Source of the DNA: Amaurobius ferox
Taxonomy: Eukaryota > Arthropoda > Arachnida > Araneae > Amaurobiidae
NCBI GenBank assembly: GCA_951213105.1
Contig: OX578146.1
Span: forward strand, 108,487,776-108,551,775
Length of the DNA: 64,000 nt
Direction of reading: 5' to 3'
Shown here: one piece after another, positions 33,833 through 46,200 of the stretch
How the letters are laid out: the number at the start of each line of letters is the position of its first letter
Numbering within the stretch: the first letter of the stretch is position 1
The notes under the pieces: model-generated
Database searches by the model: none
What the model saw: only the letters and a program-made list of their open reading frames with translations
Told to the model about the DNA's origin: nothing
Program-made: the position numbers and the translations under genes

Positions 33833-34940
33833 ATACCAGCAAATAAATAATCGCCCCTTTCTCTTAAAGCATTTCAGCCATTTTATATGATTAAAGAAAA
33901 ATTACATACTCTAATAAACTAGATTACAGCGTAAAATACCACGCAAATAAAGATAAGTAAGCATGTGTATGTTTCAGAAATCCCTAGATTTCTTTCTTTA
34001 GTGCGGCAAGCCTGAGTTACAACCATGATGCGTCAAATGAGCGTAAATTAAGCAGAATTCGATACAGTAGCGCCATCTAGTGGGACAAAAATGAAGTAAA
34101 ACAGGAAAAAATAGAAAATTAAGGATATATGAACTTGAGAAGCAAATATTATTACCCTAGCCGTTCAGCTCACCCAAAAGAATGGAGAGTAGTTACAAGG
34201 GGTGGCCGATTTGAGAAGTAAATACGAAAAAATAAATATAATGCAGATTATAAGAACTCAATATGCAGAGAAAAGGGGAAACAGAAAAAACAAAATTACG
34301 CATGGTCACGGCCGTACCTCGGAGAAATAAAGTGTCACTGACAAATCATTAATCCGATTACTGAAATTTTTAATTGATACGAAAAGCTGCAAAGAAATCA
34401 AAATCGAAAACTTAAAAAGCATTACTCTTTAATTTTCGATTTGCAAATTGTATTCTCTGTTTTCCCCTGACAGTCTAAGTTTATCTACCACTAACAAATG
34501 GATAGTCTTAAAACTTCTGATTCAAAAGCCTTTGTGTTAAACTAATGCGTTAATTAAGCCGTGGGAACTCTGACTTTGTCTTTAAAAGAATTCAATTCGA
34601 TACCAGTTTCTGGCCTTAACATTTTTTGTTGACCAGCCGAAAGTTGTCTTGTCTTAAATTACGAATTCCACATGCTGTCTCTTGGACACACTTCAAGGTC
34701 TGTCTGGCATTCAGAGAAAAAAAAATTCTGGAGAGTTTGGATGTCTATAGTGGATTGTGCTTTAAGTTATTTTTATATAAGTTGCGTATATAGGAGGTCT
34801 GAATGTTATTGCAGATTGCTGTAAGTTGTTTTTATATAACTCACATTGATATAAGTTGCTTTTAATATCTACTTTTATGGAATAGCAAGAAAAATAATTT
34901 GAAAAATTATATTAGTCTATTCTTACTTCTGCATTATGTA
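33833..34940. other. No recognised feature
   Basis: AT-rich. A degraded SINE-like fragment (GCGCTAACCATTAGTCTG) lies just before this interval at about 33735-33755. Confidence 0.35.
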
Positions 34941-35395
34941 TTTACTAACGATAAATACAATATCTGCCCCCCCCCCCTTCTTTTTTTTCTTCTTCTTTTT
35001 TTTTTTTTATAGAAAAATTATTATTTTCTCGAAAATTTTTAAATATCAAGATTTTGACGGATAAGTACATTTTAAGACCTCCAAAATCCATTTCAAACAC
35101 TTTTGAAAAGATGCCCGTCTCTGTATGTGTGCGCGTGTGTGTGGACACAATAACTCACGATCGAATGTTACTATCGCTAGAAAATTTCATATGCAGATAT
35201 AATATGCATACAACTAGAATTTAATAGAATTTTTAATAACTATCATTATTCGAACTCGGATTATTCCAAGTTTAGGATTTTCATGGCATCATTTTTACTT
35301 TCTTATACTGCAGATTCTACAGTCTAGAATATAGTATAGAGAAAGTAATGTTTTCACAAAAATTTTCGACTCACAGAACTAACAGTTTCAACAAT
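34941..35395. repeat. Diverged family A-like fragments with hairpin end
   Basis: C run 34967-34977. At 35040-35160 there is TTTTGACGGATAAGTACATTTT followed by a GTGTGTG tract and ACACAATAACTCACGATCGAATG, like A2 at 24880. At 35297-35348 a long hairpin has arms TACTTTCTTATACT and AGTATAGAGAAAGTA. Confidence 0.45.
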
Positions 35396-35645
35396 TGTAG
35401 TGAAAACTAACCACGATATAATTTTTGTGTTCGTGACAACGTTAGCCCCCGTCGGATGGAGGGGGGGGGGGCAAGTTACCTCCCCGAGATGGCACATAGT
35501 CAAACTTGGTATCCATCGAAATATTTTTTCAAACCCTTTAAAATGAAGGGTAACAAGCTATAATTGTGATCATTCATGTGAACCATCGATACAGATTTTT
35601 CAAATTGTTTTCCTACAAAACTTGCAAAATAATAAATAAATAAAT
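35396..35645 (+). repeat. Family G dispersed repeat, third copy
   Basis: Shares ATATAATTTTTGTGTTCGTG, GTCAAACTTGGTATC-like, AAATGAAGGGTAAC and the GAACCATCGATACAGATTTT word with 30471-30840. Here a G run (35461-35471) replaces the C run. Confidence 0.7.
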
Positions 35646-36305
35646 AAATCACAAGTTACTTAAAAATGGATTCTGATATGAGAAAGTCGAGTTGAGCCAC
35701 ACTCCAGTAATTTTTTTCATATGATAAACAATAATTCTCGGAAGGGTGTTGGTAGTGTACATGGTATCAAAATCGTTTTTATTAATATAAATAAGCCAAA
35801 CGCATCCACAAGCGTCCCCTAAGCTGTTGCCAACTTGAAAAAAGAAACTTTTAAAGTATTAATACGAATATCTTAAAACTAAATCTGAAAATTTTACATT
35901 TTTTTTCTCTTTCTTATAATGATTACTTGCATCATGCAAGTAAATCTAAACACTATGGAATATGAATGTATAAAAAAATGTCGAATGGAGACTCCCAATC
36001 CATACATTTTTAAACTGTCCAACAATTTTGTTCATGGTTCCACAGAAATTGTTCCCATTTCTATCCAAATTAATAGATCAAGGCCAATTTCGCTTTGTCA
36101 AAACTGTTGTTGCTGTTGACAAATGCCGGTCGTTTGGCCGCTAGGTCATTAGACAACGAGCTCTAAAGTATTTCGCTATTGATGAATTAAAAGTCACTAC
36201 TACAGGGTACTTGCCTACATAAAAGGTTCCGTCAAAACTACTATGAAGCATCTAAACAACTCAACACAACTTGTTTTTATCGGAGGAATTTATAAATTAA
36301 AAAAT
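35646..36305. other. No recognised gene
   Basis: A 66-residue plus-strand frame (35919-36119) is Cys-rich at its end but shows no family motif or splice context. Confidence 0.35.
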
Positions 36306-36505
36306 CTGATGTGGGCAGCACATGACTTTCCCTGCAGACTCATATTCACATTCTCTTTATTTCTTCAATAATTCATTAAATTGAGTTTAATTGCTCAAAA
36401 TAACATCCATGAATACTTAAAATGACACTGAATTTGCACTTTTAATTCAATTTACGTTCTCATTGGGTAACTGGACTTATTTTCAAAGGTGGCGTAGCGA
36501 AAATG
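36306..36505 (+). mobile_element. Family A 5' fragment fused to family B
   Basis: TCTGATGTGGGCAGCACATG through GTGGCGTAGCGAAAATG, ending abruptly at a family B internal sequence (TTCAATGTATTTCATTTTTCC). Confidence 0.75.
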
Positions 36506-36722
36506 TTCAATGTATTTCATTTTTCCAACCCCGGTTCAATCCAAAACTAATTGGGTGATATTATTCATTTACATTCCCATATGTCCCACAGACCGTTTCT
36601 ACAACATACTAAAATTTCATTTTGACAAAGTCATTTTTACGGAAGTTTTACGGTCATGCGAACGGACAGACAGAATGAACAAAATCATAAATACTTTTCA
36701 ACTACGTTGGAAAGTATTAAAA
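36506..36722 (+). mobile_element. Family B 3' part
   Basis: Family B from its TTCAATGTATTTCATTTT word to the 3' hairpin region (ACTTTTCAACTACGTTGGAAAGT). The microsatellite is short (GGACAGACAGAATG). The hairpin arms carry changes. Confidence 0.7.
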
Positions 36723-38590
36723 ATAATAAAGAAATAAAAAATAATAAAGTATTAAAAATAATAAAGTTTTTGAACATTGCTCAAGTAAGCCAATATAATA
36801 AATATTACATGTTCAAAATGTGAGATCTATACAATGAGTAACAAGATAGTTTCAAAACTTAACCATGCAAAAAAGTGGTTACAATTTCCTCAGTTCTCAA
36901 TATATCGGAAAATTTTATAATCCTGGCTTCAAAGAAGTTTTGTGCTCTTCATCATCTTATTACCTGCTACATGCTGACGAGCTGCAAAAACCGCGATAAC
37001 ATTTTCCATGAGTGATGAGGGAATAAAATGGAGAATTGCGTATCGTATTTGCTCTTAAATTGTATGGGACAAGAACAATTGCTATCTCATTCATTCATTT
37101 TAATGACCGTATGAGCTGCTCACACACACAGTGTTTAAGAAATGCCATTACTTCTTTCAGTAATTAATTAATAGTCACAAGTTGATAGGTATTTAGAAAA
37201 TAAATAAATAAATCATGTATTATTATTTTTCTAACTTATGGTAGAACGTGTAAGAGAGAGTTAGGCACCTTGGGATACTTTTCAGTTATTGAGATTTAAA
37301 ATATTTTTTCGTAATTCCATCGAAAGCAAACACTTACCTCATACACATTAAATACTTCTGCATAGGATAAAAGTATAATCCATTTCAAATGTTTTATGCA
37401 TGATTATTAATAAATAAATAAATAAATATTTCAGAACCCTTCCAGTGTCATAAGGTGCCCCACCTAATGGAACACCTTCAGCGGATAAAACATTATTAAT
37501 TGTCAACTTTTCTGAGACAAATTTTGGTTACAGTGCCAAATCAAAATAACTAACACAACATACCCTGAATATAAACAGAAACAATTTTATACAATACACA
37601 TGTATTGCAATTACAGTAAAAAATCTAGAAAAAAAAAAATCTACCATTTCAAAAAGGGAGAACGTTTTAGACTTCCTGAGTGACAAAGGCCTTAATTCAA
37701 CCTCAACAGCAAATTAAAATCATATACAGCAGCCACTACACACACACACACACACATACACACACACACACAAAATATCAGGTGTACCAAGGTGCCCCAC
37801 TATAGTGTCCCGAGGTGTCCAAACTACCCAAATATATCCTGAAGGCTCACATGTTTTTAGGCATAATTCTACAATGACCATTTTACATCCAATTTTCCTG
37901 TTTTTATGACGTTTCATTTGAATAAATTAAATTATAATCCCCACTGTTACCGTCTACAAAATATACATATAAATATTTTTAACTGTTATAAAAACAGAAA
38001 AAGTGTGATAAATGATCAGCCATTTGTAGTAGAGCTTTAAAAAGCACAGCAGCAAATGAAAATAACAAGATTTTAACCCACGGTGAGCTTTTGTCCCAGG
38101 GTCCCACACTCTCCCCCACTAAAAAGAAATTACATGTGTGGTTATAAAATGCTCTTTTCACCGTATTAATACTTGGAACTACGCTGGTCTATCTAACTAA
38201 CATTTTATTTGTCTCCCCAACAATCTGACACACTTATTTTCGTAAATAACCATATTTAAGCCTCCGACTACTACGCTACAACCTAATTGCACATTTCTTT
38301 AGTTATTTTATCACTCGATTGTTTCCAAGAACTAATATTGAAGTTTTCTTCCAACATAATTCTATTCCTCAAAGTGTTTCCATCCCCTCCAAAGAAAATT
38401 ACAACTCCAAAAAGTTTGCGGTCATAATGTAGTTTTTTCCTTGCTTTTATACTTCTCCGAATCCTAAGATTTTTTTTTTCTTTTATTTTCTCATTCAATA
38501 TCGGGTTTTTGTTTAGATAGTTAATACAAAGCGATATTATTAAGGAGTGCATAGCTTTTATTGCAAAGACTGGCTCCATATTTTTTTGTT
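36723..38590. other. No recognised gene; CA microsatellite 37738-37772
   Basis: AT-rich. Short frames on the reverse strand (60-98 residues, 37720-38579) have no motifs. GGTGCCCCAC-type words occur at 37449 and 37791 without a recognisable element. Confidence 0.4.
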
Positions 38591-38624
38591 CGATGGTTAT
38601 AAATTGCTTTTAACTGCTATTATT

Positions 38625-39108
38625 TTAGAACACAAGGCCCCCGGAATCTGTCCATTTGATGCACTTCCTTTTGTTTATGGAATCCCCAATGGATTTCAAC
38701 GTTTTTATTTCTGCCTTTGGCCCCAGTCCTAATGTTTCGCTAAGTGGCTTACTTGGGGCCCCGGAAGAAAGCGTTCTGGTCTTTTTCTGCCCTAAAAATG
38801 CGACCGGAGATTTCTCTTTTTCTATCTGGAGATGGGGACAGACTGTTATTGTACTGTCTAGAGGACTGTGTAGGCGCCATTCAGGAAATGTGCGTTTCCC
38901 AGTGGACTCTTTCTGCAACAATGGCGTTTTCAGAAATTCATTTAAGAGCGGCCCTCTGTTTATTATGCAATTTCACCAATTCAATTTTGCAGTACTTCAA
39001 CAAAGAGTTTTAGTTGTTTTTAACCCTCTTAATTCTCAGTCTCAAAGTCGCGTTGTGAAAAACAATTACTGGTATCCCGGGCATGCGCAAACGATGTTTT
39101 ATGGATAA
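38625..39108 (+). other. GC-richer island with an unrecognised 150-codon frame
   Basis: Noticeably richer in GC than its flanks. Open on the plus strand for 150 codons (38656-39108), in a second plus frame for 89 codons and on the minus strand for 98 codons. The 150-residue product has no signal peptide, repeated motif or family I recognise. Overlapping openness in three frames suggests composition rather than selection. It could be a decayed exon or element fragment. Confidence 0.25.
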
Positions 39109-39289
39109 ATATTTGATAATGGTCAATTTTTTTTTTTTTTTTTTAATACTTTTTGGTTTCTAAAAACTTTTGCTTGGAACAAGTTCTTGGAAATGCCTTT
39201 CTATGGATTTCTAATGGATGGCAGAACTGTTTAACATTATTCTTGGAACTTCAATGTATATTCGTTGCTACATAAATCAAATTGCTGCT
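39109..39289. other. Short unassigned AT-rich stretch
   Basis: T run at 39128-39144. Nothing recognised. Confidence 0.4.
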
Positions 39290-39992
39290 TGTAGTTGTAA
39301 GATAAAAGCTTGCAAAACTTCCTTGAATAAAGCAGTCATAGTCAGTAAGCAGTCATATTCAGTAAGTCACCTTACTGACGTAAGGTGAGTAAGGTGACAA
39401 CGTCCTGAGTAAGGTGACAACGTCCTCACCTTATATGCCTGCTTTGTTCAAGGAAGTTCTGCAAATTTTCATCTTACAAGAAGCAGTTTCATTTATTGTA
39501 ATTAATTCTGATTTCAAGATATACACCATCGAGTGGTATGCTTCAATTTTTGATTCTGGGGTATGTTTCCTTTTGTTTGGTTTACATGACTAAGCTTAAT
39601 ATGTCACCTTACTGAAATATACTAGCTTTGTTCAAGGAAGTTCTGAAAGTTTTCATCTTACAAGCAGCAATTTTATTGTAATTATTCCTTATTCAGGGAT
39701 ATACACCATCGAGCGTAAGGATATACACCATCTTGAGGTAAGTTTCCCTTTCTTTGATTTAACATGATTATGCTTAATATGACACCTTACTGACATATGC
39801 TAGCTTTATTCAAGGAAGTTTGGCAAGTTTTTATCTTACAAGCAGCAGTTTCATTTATTATAATTATTCCTGATTCCTGGATACATCGAGCAGTACTCTT
39901 GAGGTAAGTTTACAATTATTTGGTTTAACATGACTAAATTTAATATGTCAGCTTACAGACATATACCCGCTTTATTCAAGGAAGTTTTGCAA
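39290..39992. repeat. ~180-bp tandem repeat preceded by an inverted copy
   Basis: GCTTTRTTCAAGGAAGTTYTG followed by CATCTTACAAG occurs at about 39440, 39620, 39804 and 39969 (steps 180, 184 and 165), with GATATACACCATCGAG and TAATATGTCACCTTACTGA between. The reverse complement (TTGTAAGATAAAAGC...CTTCCTTGAATAAAGCAG) sits at 39294-39340. A small palindromic AAGGTGAGTAAGGTGACAACGTCC doublet lies between the inverted and direct copies. Confidence 0.8.
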
Positions 39993-41593
39993 GCGCTTAT
40001 ATTCATCATGTTCCGGTGCCAGAAAAAACTGTGACAGAAATGATATTTGTGAATGTTTTTGTTCCACACGAAAATCGAAACTAACATTGGAAAAAAAAAA
40101 GTATATACTACGCCTAACTCGCGTTTATGAACTAACAGGAAACGAATATAATGTCATTAAAAGAAATTCGAACACCTCGAATATCGCGCGCCATGATTGA
40201 TAGCGGGTTCTGGAATGAAAAGTCAAAAAACTCCAGAAAAAGAACATTTTCGACTACTGGTAAAATCAGAATGTATCTTCGCTTGAAGGAATTATTTCTG
40301 AAGAATTTAACCACGACGCCATTAATAGTTTTTTTAAGAGTGACTCTTCAGCACCTATGGTTAAATTTGCGACACATAAAGAAAACAGAATAGAACCTGT
40401 TCAAGTGCTTATTTTTTTAAATAAAAAAATCCGCAGTAGATGGCAAGCATTTACATATATTCTATTATTGTAGTTAAGAGTACTTAAAATAAATAAAAAA
40501 AAAAAACTATTGCAAGATAATTCAAATTTAAACTGAAAAGTTTCATAACCAAGTGAATATAGTTTTATTGTGCTTTTCAATTTGCTTTAATTTAATTACT
40601 CTAAAAATTACTAAATAATATTCAATAAATAATATTTATTAACAATTCTAAATAACTTTTCGAGTTACTTCGGGGTCATTCAAGGAATTCGAATACTCGA
40701 GATTTTGATAATATTCGAATGCGAAAAAAGTGTTATTTGTCCATCTCTACCTGGAATTAACCTAAAGAAACAGAATTCTTGACCCTATCATGAAACAGCC
40801 AGTTAATTACACAAATTATTTAAGGAAATAGAATTAAAACAGTATTGATATCATTACATCGAACGTTCGAATAGTGAACCAGCAAAAAACCTACAGTTTC
40901 GAATGATATAAAGCATAACCTTAAAGAGTGGAATTCGAATAGTTTTAAGATAATTTACGACTGGTCAACAAAATGCTAGGGTCAGAATCTGGTATCGAAT
41001 CGCAAACCTTTCGAATTCTATTCAAATAAAATAACTAAAATAGAACAGATTACGCGAATCAGTTACGCATTATTAGTCAGATACAAAAAGAATAAAGACA
41101 TTATTATCTCCTTTCCATATGAGTGGGTTTTGGGGGTGACACGGTGTACAAATTTGAAGAAATAATCTAATTTGAAGAAATAATAATTGTTTAACGTGTT
41201 TTTGTCTTTTCAGATCCACCGGAAATTATGACCTAGAAGGCTGGATATGTGTATACTCATACTATCGGCCATGAAACAGAACCAAAAGGAATCGGATTTT
41301 CGCACAAGTGAACCCGAACTTTCCTAACTCCATCCTTATATTTTTCGGCTAAGAAACAAATAATATTTATTTATAAAGAATTAAATAGTTATAAAGAAAA
41401 TTGAAATTGTAGTCGAAACTTTAAAGAATAGTCTAAATGTTTCATTACAAAAATGGAAAATTTATAGTTTACTACGGCAAATATACAAAATTTTTTGGCA
41501 TTTTTCAGAACATTTTTTTTTTTAAGTGAAAGCTAGGAGGTTAAATTTACTAATATCGAAAAGGGTTGAGGAGAAGTTACTGTGTCCTGAAGG
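39993..41593. other. No recognised gene; hAT-like terminus near 40747
   Basis: AT-rich. Around 40670-40750, TCGAATACTCGAGA and ATATTCGAATG precede TGTCCATCTCTA, an end typical of some hAT elements (CCATCTCTA). No matching left end was found. Confidence 0.35.
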
Positions 41594-41730
41594 CACTCCC
41601 ATTGCAGATACCAGTATCCATCGGATGGTTTCGCGTTGATTATGCGTTCATCAGCAAGGGATAAACCAATATCTGCGATGGCAGCAAAAAACTTGCTAAT
41701 GCTAAATGTCACAATTTTTACGAACATCTA
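41594..41730 (-). repeat. Dispersed segment homologous to 15030-15135
   Basis: Shares GGTTTCGCG-TTGATTATGCG and AACTTGCTAATG-like words with 15030-15135. Here the minus strand is open for 64 codons; the other copy is frameshifted by 1 bp at the corresponding point. It could be a fragment of an element's coding region, but no motif is recognised. Confidence 0.45.
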
Positions 41731-41839
41731 TGAAAATCGACTATTTCAATCCTTCCACATAGCCTTTACACCTTTTACTTTTTCATTTTACTTTATTATT
41801 TACTAATAATTAATAATATTTATTAACGATTTGAAATAA

Positions 41840-41950
41840 CTATTCAAATATTCGAAATCTGGTTAACATTCGAATTCGATTTTTCTGGTTAATATTTGAA
41901 TTCGATTTTTCTGGTTAATATTCGATGAAGTGTCATTCCTGCATCTCTAT
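41840..41950. repeat. ~27-bp tandem words and hAT-like end
   Basis: Three units of TCTGGTTAAYATTYGAATTC with GATTTT, followed by TCATTCCTGCATCTCTA, an end similar to the one at 40747. It is probably the right end of a hAT-like element whose left end is not visible. Confidence 0.45.
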
Positions 41951-41957
41951 ATTATAT

Positions 41958-42455
41958 GCCCATAGCACAGTGGACAGCAGGCAAAGCATTAGCACGTAAC
42001 CAGCATCATTGCAGAAGGTCCGAATCAAGATACAACTCCGCCACTCTGCAATATAGCAGAGGAATCTAGCCTGGTTGTTAGTGCGATTGCCAAATGGGTT
42101 GTCCACCCCTTTTCAAGGTGCGGAATGATAGTGCTGCTTAAAGATCGCTTTGCAGACGGTAATGACCCGGGACCCTGACAGCCGCCCGAGAATCGTGGCC
42201 GGCCTTATCTGGCCAGGTACACACCTTTGTTTGTAAATCGTGCTTTGCCCTCGAATAGGCTTCTTGTCCACCCCCGCCTTTGTTAGTTTTCGGGGATCCC
42301 GTCAAAATAAAGTGGAAGGGACTTGCCATATGGCATTGCCCCGCGGAATGGGAAGATTACACAATACTACACGGGAACAGCTTCCGACAGTGGCGGATTT
42401 ACACCCAGGACCGCGTACCATAGACATATATAGGACGTCTTTTACGTCTATATAA
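41958..42455 (+). repeat. Third tRNA-derived SINE (putative)
   Basis: A perfect A-box match TAGCACAGTGG (41963-41973) and a B-box-like GGTCCGAATCA (42017-42027; 9 of 11 positions fit) are spaced as in a tRNA. A GC-richer ~400-bp body follows. The right boundary is uncertain. Opposing 63- and 71-codon frames inside the body are not considered genes. Confidence 0.5.
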
Positions 42456-42667
42456 CGTACAGGCAATAAAAAAACACGCCTCCTCTCCTACCTAGAGGAA
42501 AGAGTGCTCAATATTGTTGCTTGTCCATAATTATCAATATTAGTAGTTGTAATAAATGTATTGGGTATATAATTTTTCAATATTACGAATATTGTGACAG
42601 TTGTTTACGGTGCTATGTAACAATGAAATAACACCATGCAATAACACTGTGTAATGTATGAAACACA

Positions 42668-42668
42668 C

Positions 42669-42714
<46 letters not shown>

Positions 42715-42721
42715 TGAAAGA

Positions 42722-42766
<45 letters not shown>
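42668..42766. repeat. (TA)n microsatellites, two blocks
   Basis: Long AT runs at about 42668-42711 and 42728-42766, separated by AAATTGAAAGATTTTA. Confidence 0.95.
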
Positions 42767-42769
<3 letters not shown>

Positions 42770-44050
42770 GTTGTAAATGGAAATAGAAATTTCAAAGTCA
42801 CTACCCGCAGTACTTTGCTTATTATTAAATTTAACTCTGGCTTTTAAAATCAGAAGTTATGAACATGCGCCATATGTACCCAATGCCACGTCAAGTGGTG
42901 AACAAGGGGGATAGTTGTCCTTGTTGACAAATTTTACGATGGGGGAACATGAAATTTTAAACACGTTACGCTCTTCGTCCAAATATAAAGGAAGGGGAGA
43001 TATCTACAGCTACACAATCATCGATTTTTGATAATGTCTTGAAAATCTGGCTAGTCTATTACTCTGATAAACTTTTGTTCTTTAGGCAATGGACATGGTC
43101 ACTGCCAAGAAGAATATTTTATGCAGTAATAGCGCGAATCAATTTGGCAGTATTGGGTTTCATCTCGAGGGTGAAACGTGTTAGGCGTAGGCGAGCATTA
43201 TCAAAGACGGAGTTACCATTTGTAGCTTGGGGTGCTGAAAACTTTTTAGGGCTGCTAAAGCCCCATTAGACTTTATCATTTCATGTGCAATATATTTTTC
43301 AATATACTTCTCAAAAAATTCTGGGGGTGATATTGAAACTTTTTAGCGTTAGGCGCGAACACATCGCTGGCTCAAGACATTAAATACTGTCTAATGAGCA
43401 ATCACTATAGTACTCTCCCTCCCAGTACAATAGTCGTTAACGAAGTTATCGTGGGAATGCAAATGAGGCATGCGATCTGCAAGTTGAAAAGAAGTAGAAG
43501 TCATAAGGCCACATGCGATGAATTGAGGAATCGATCAAGTAGTCGACGACAGAAATATCGTAATATTTGAATCCTTTAACTCTTTTCTGGCACTATCTTA
43601 TATGTGAAGCACAGAAAATATATACATGTATTTTTTACAATATATAATATTGAGAAAATAATAAAGGAAAGCAATACAGAACTTCGTGGTAGACCGAAGC
43701 CACCAATATAGGAGAAACGTAAATGGTAGAATCAATATGGTAGTGTCAGGCTTCGATTCTAGGGCCGTGATAGGCGAGCATTATACACTGAGCTAAAGAC
43801 GCGTCCGGTACAAAACATTTAACACTGCTCGCTAAGCCATGTCGTAGCAGTAGTTTCCCCCAATAGCAAAAAATTCCATTGCTTCTTTCGGAACAGCATT
43901 TTAGGGCAGCTATAAAATTTAAACTTCGACATCTATTGCTGAAATTAACCTCTGAGTCTAAAAATACATTAGAGTTGGAATCTTAATGTACAGATATATA
44001 CAGAATCATAATGAAAAAGCAGTGGTAATGTAATTACAGGAAATAAAAAG
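42767..44050. other. No recognised gene; tRNA-like remnant near 43745-43810
   Basis: On the minus strand 43745-43810 has TTTAGCTCAGTGTATAATGC, an A-box-like start, but the B box is degenerate. A 76-codon plus frame (43039-43269) has no motif. Confidence 0.35.
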
Positions 44051-44055
44051 ACTAT

Positions 44056-44215
44056 ACTTTATAGCTGCAAAATATGCTTTATAGCTACAAAATATGCTTT
44101 ATAGCTGCAAAATATGCTTTGTAGATGCAAAATATGCTTTGTAGATGCGAAATATGCTTTATAACTACAAAATATATTTTATAGCTGCAAAATATGCTTT
44201 ATAGCTGCGAAATCG
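44056..44215. repeat. 20-bp minisatellite, about eight copies
   Basis: Units of ATAGCTGCAAAATATGCTTT with a few substitutions (GTAGATGC, ATAACTAC). Confidence 0.9.
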
Positions 44216-45440
44216 TCCCGTTCCTAGCATTTTTTTTTCAAAGCTTATGTTTTTTTTCAAAGTTTTTTTTCAAAGCTTATTCGGCGACACTTTCTGGGGT
44301 CCCGCAAGAAGAATTTGCTTTTAAACTCTGTGTGTTTCTGATTGTTATTACTTTTCAAATATATATGAAAAAAGATAATTTTACATAAGTGAGTAAAATT
44401 TTGTAATAATTTACAACTGACTAAAAATAGTGAAAGATGTGGGGTCCTAAGCGGCCGCTTAGTCACCGGCAAATACGATCCACGTCTACGATTGAAGGAG
44501 GAAAGATGACTTCAAAAAAAATACTCTCAAAATTTCAAAACCAACGAATCAAATCCTTGTAAATAACTGGCAGTATAAAAATTTCAACGCCGCAGGAAAG
44601 ACACCCGGGCATAAATATCAGATTTCATCGTCTGGAGGAACTCAGCACGCGCCGCGAGACGACGCGAGTGTCAGACCCAATAAAAACGATATTTATGCTC
44701 TCCGAAATGAGTCAACTCTTGAAATGTTTATGATGTTGTTGCTTATTAAAAACTTAATATATAGATATGTGTCACATGAAAGTGTGTACGATAAGTTTTG
44801 TGAAGAAAAAACACATCAAACTTAAAGCAAGCAGTGTTCGCTAGTGGCGGATGAAAATTTCTTTGGACTATAGAAAATTGGGGTCAGCTTTCGAGACAAC
44901 ATGAAATGATCTTGCCGTCGCCAACCATAAAATTGTCTTCATATAAAGACTCCATTTTACCGGATTTTACATTTACCACCCGGAGTGGAGAAAACCGTAG
45001 AATATCTACTATAAAATTATATAGCATATCTGCGGAGAAAATTATATAGGATATGTACGGAGAAAATAGGGAGAATCTAAACATCAATCTAGACTAGACG
45101 CTGCTGATAACTCCACTAGTGATCTAGAAAGCTGGAACTTTGAACTCCGAGGGGGGGACGAAAATGTGGGGGTTTAGAAAAGTGTTTAATTACCCACCAG
45201 AAGTCCTCCTGATGACCCAGAAGGCTGAATCTTTGCACACTTATAGTATCAACCATAGGACAGGTCAAAACCTAACGTAGTTGGATTTTCAATACACCCC
45301 CGAGGCGGAGATTATAGGTTATTATTTTTTAATGCACTTACAGACTCCCAAATAAACGCCCGGTGGCTAACGCGGAATCATTGCACACTTATAGTACTGG
45401 ACACTGGACCGAACTTAATGGAGCCGGAATTTCGATTTTT
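44216..45440. other. No recognised gene; 11-bp inverted repeat 44609-44698
   Basis: GCATAAATATC at 44609 and its exact complement at 44688 bracket a GC-rich stretch (CGCGCCGCGAGACGACGCG). No element structure is established. Frames of 64-71 residues lack motifs. Confidence 0.4.
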
Positions 45441-46200
45441 ACTTTCCCTGCAATACATGGTAATGTATAGGGAAAGTATTGGAATCATGTCGAAAATCGC
45501 AACTCGAGTTTTCGACGGATCTACACGTTTCAAGACCTCTAGAATACGAAAAAAACCATTTTTAGCGTGACGTCTGTGTGTGTGTCCGTGTGTCTGTGTG
45601 TCTGTCTGTCTGTGCAGATTTTGTATCCACTGTAACTAAAAAACTAATGGACCGAATTTCACAAAATTTGGTAAGTAAGTCACTTGTGGGCGAGTCTGGT
45701 GCTGATTAGTTTTGGGTACGATTCGGGATAAAAGAATCCACCTATTTTTGCGAAATGGTCCGTAAAAGCTTGTATCCACTCTAACTAAAAAACTAATGGA
45801 CCGAATTTCACAAAATTCGGCAGATGAGTCATTTGTGGGTCACTCTGGTGCTGATTAGATGTTGGTATGATTCGGAAAAAAAATAACCTGCCTTTTTTTG
45901 CAAAATGGCCCGCAAAAATCGTCAAAATCTAAAGAACTACGTATGCTCAAATATATCCATTAAATGCTTGTTTAATACGTAATTTTTAGCGAAGAAAAGA
46001 ATAAGACCAACCCCATTACATTAGGACTAGCCGTTCTTGAGATATTTTTAGTTTTTCGTATTTTCTTTACGCCACCTTTGAAAATAAGTCCGGCTACCGA
46101 ATGAAAAAGAAAATTGAATTAAAAGTGAAATAAATTTAATTAAAATAAAGAGAACGTGGATATAAGTCTGCAGGGAAAGTCATGTGCTGCCCACATCAGA
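45441..46200 (-). mobile_element. Family A element, full length
   Basis: Reads in reverse from the 3' hairpin (ACTTTCCCTGCAATACATGG) to the 5' end (AAAGTCATGTGCTGCCCACA). It has both ends, the GTGTCTGT tract (45573-45619), two internal ~120-bp units and the ATTCTTGAGATATT word. Good full-length reference copy. Confidence 0.8.

Noticed and set aside
43745..43810. tRNA gene on the minus strand
   Set aside because: Only an A-box-like word is convincing; the B-box region does not fit the consensus.
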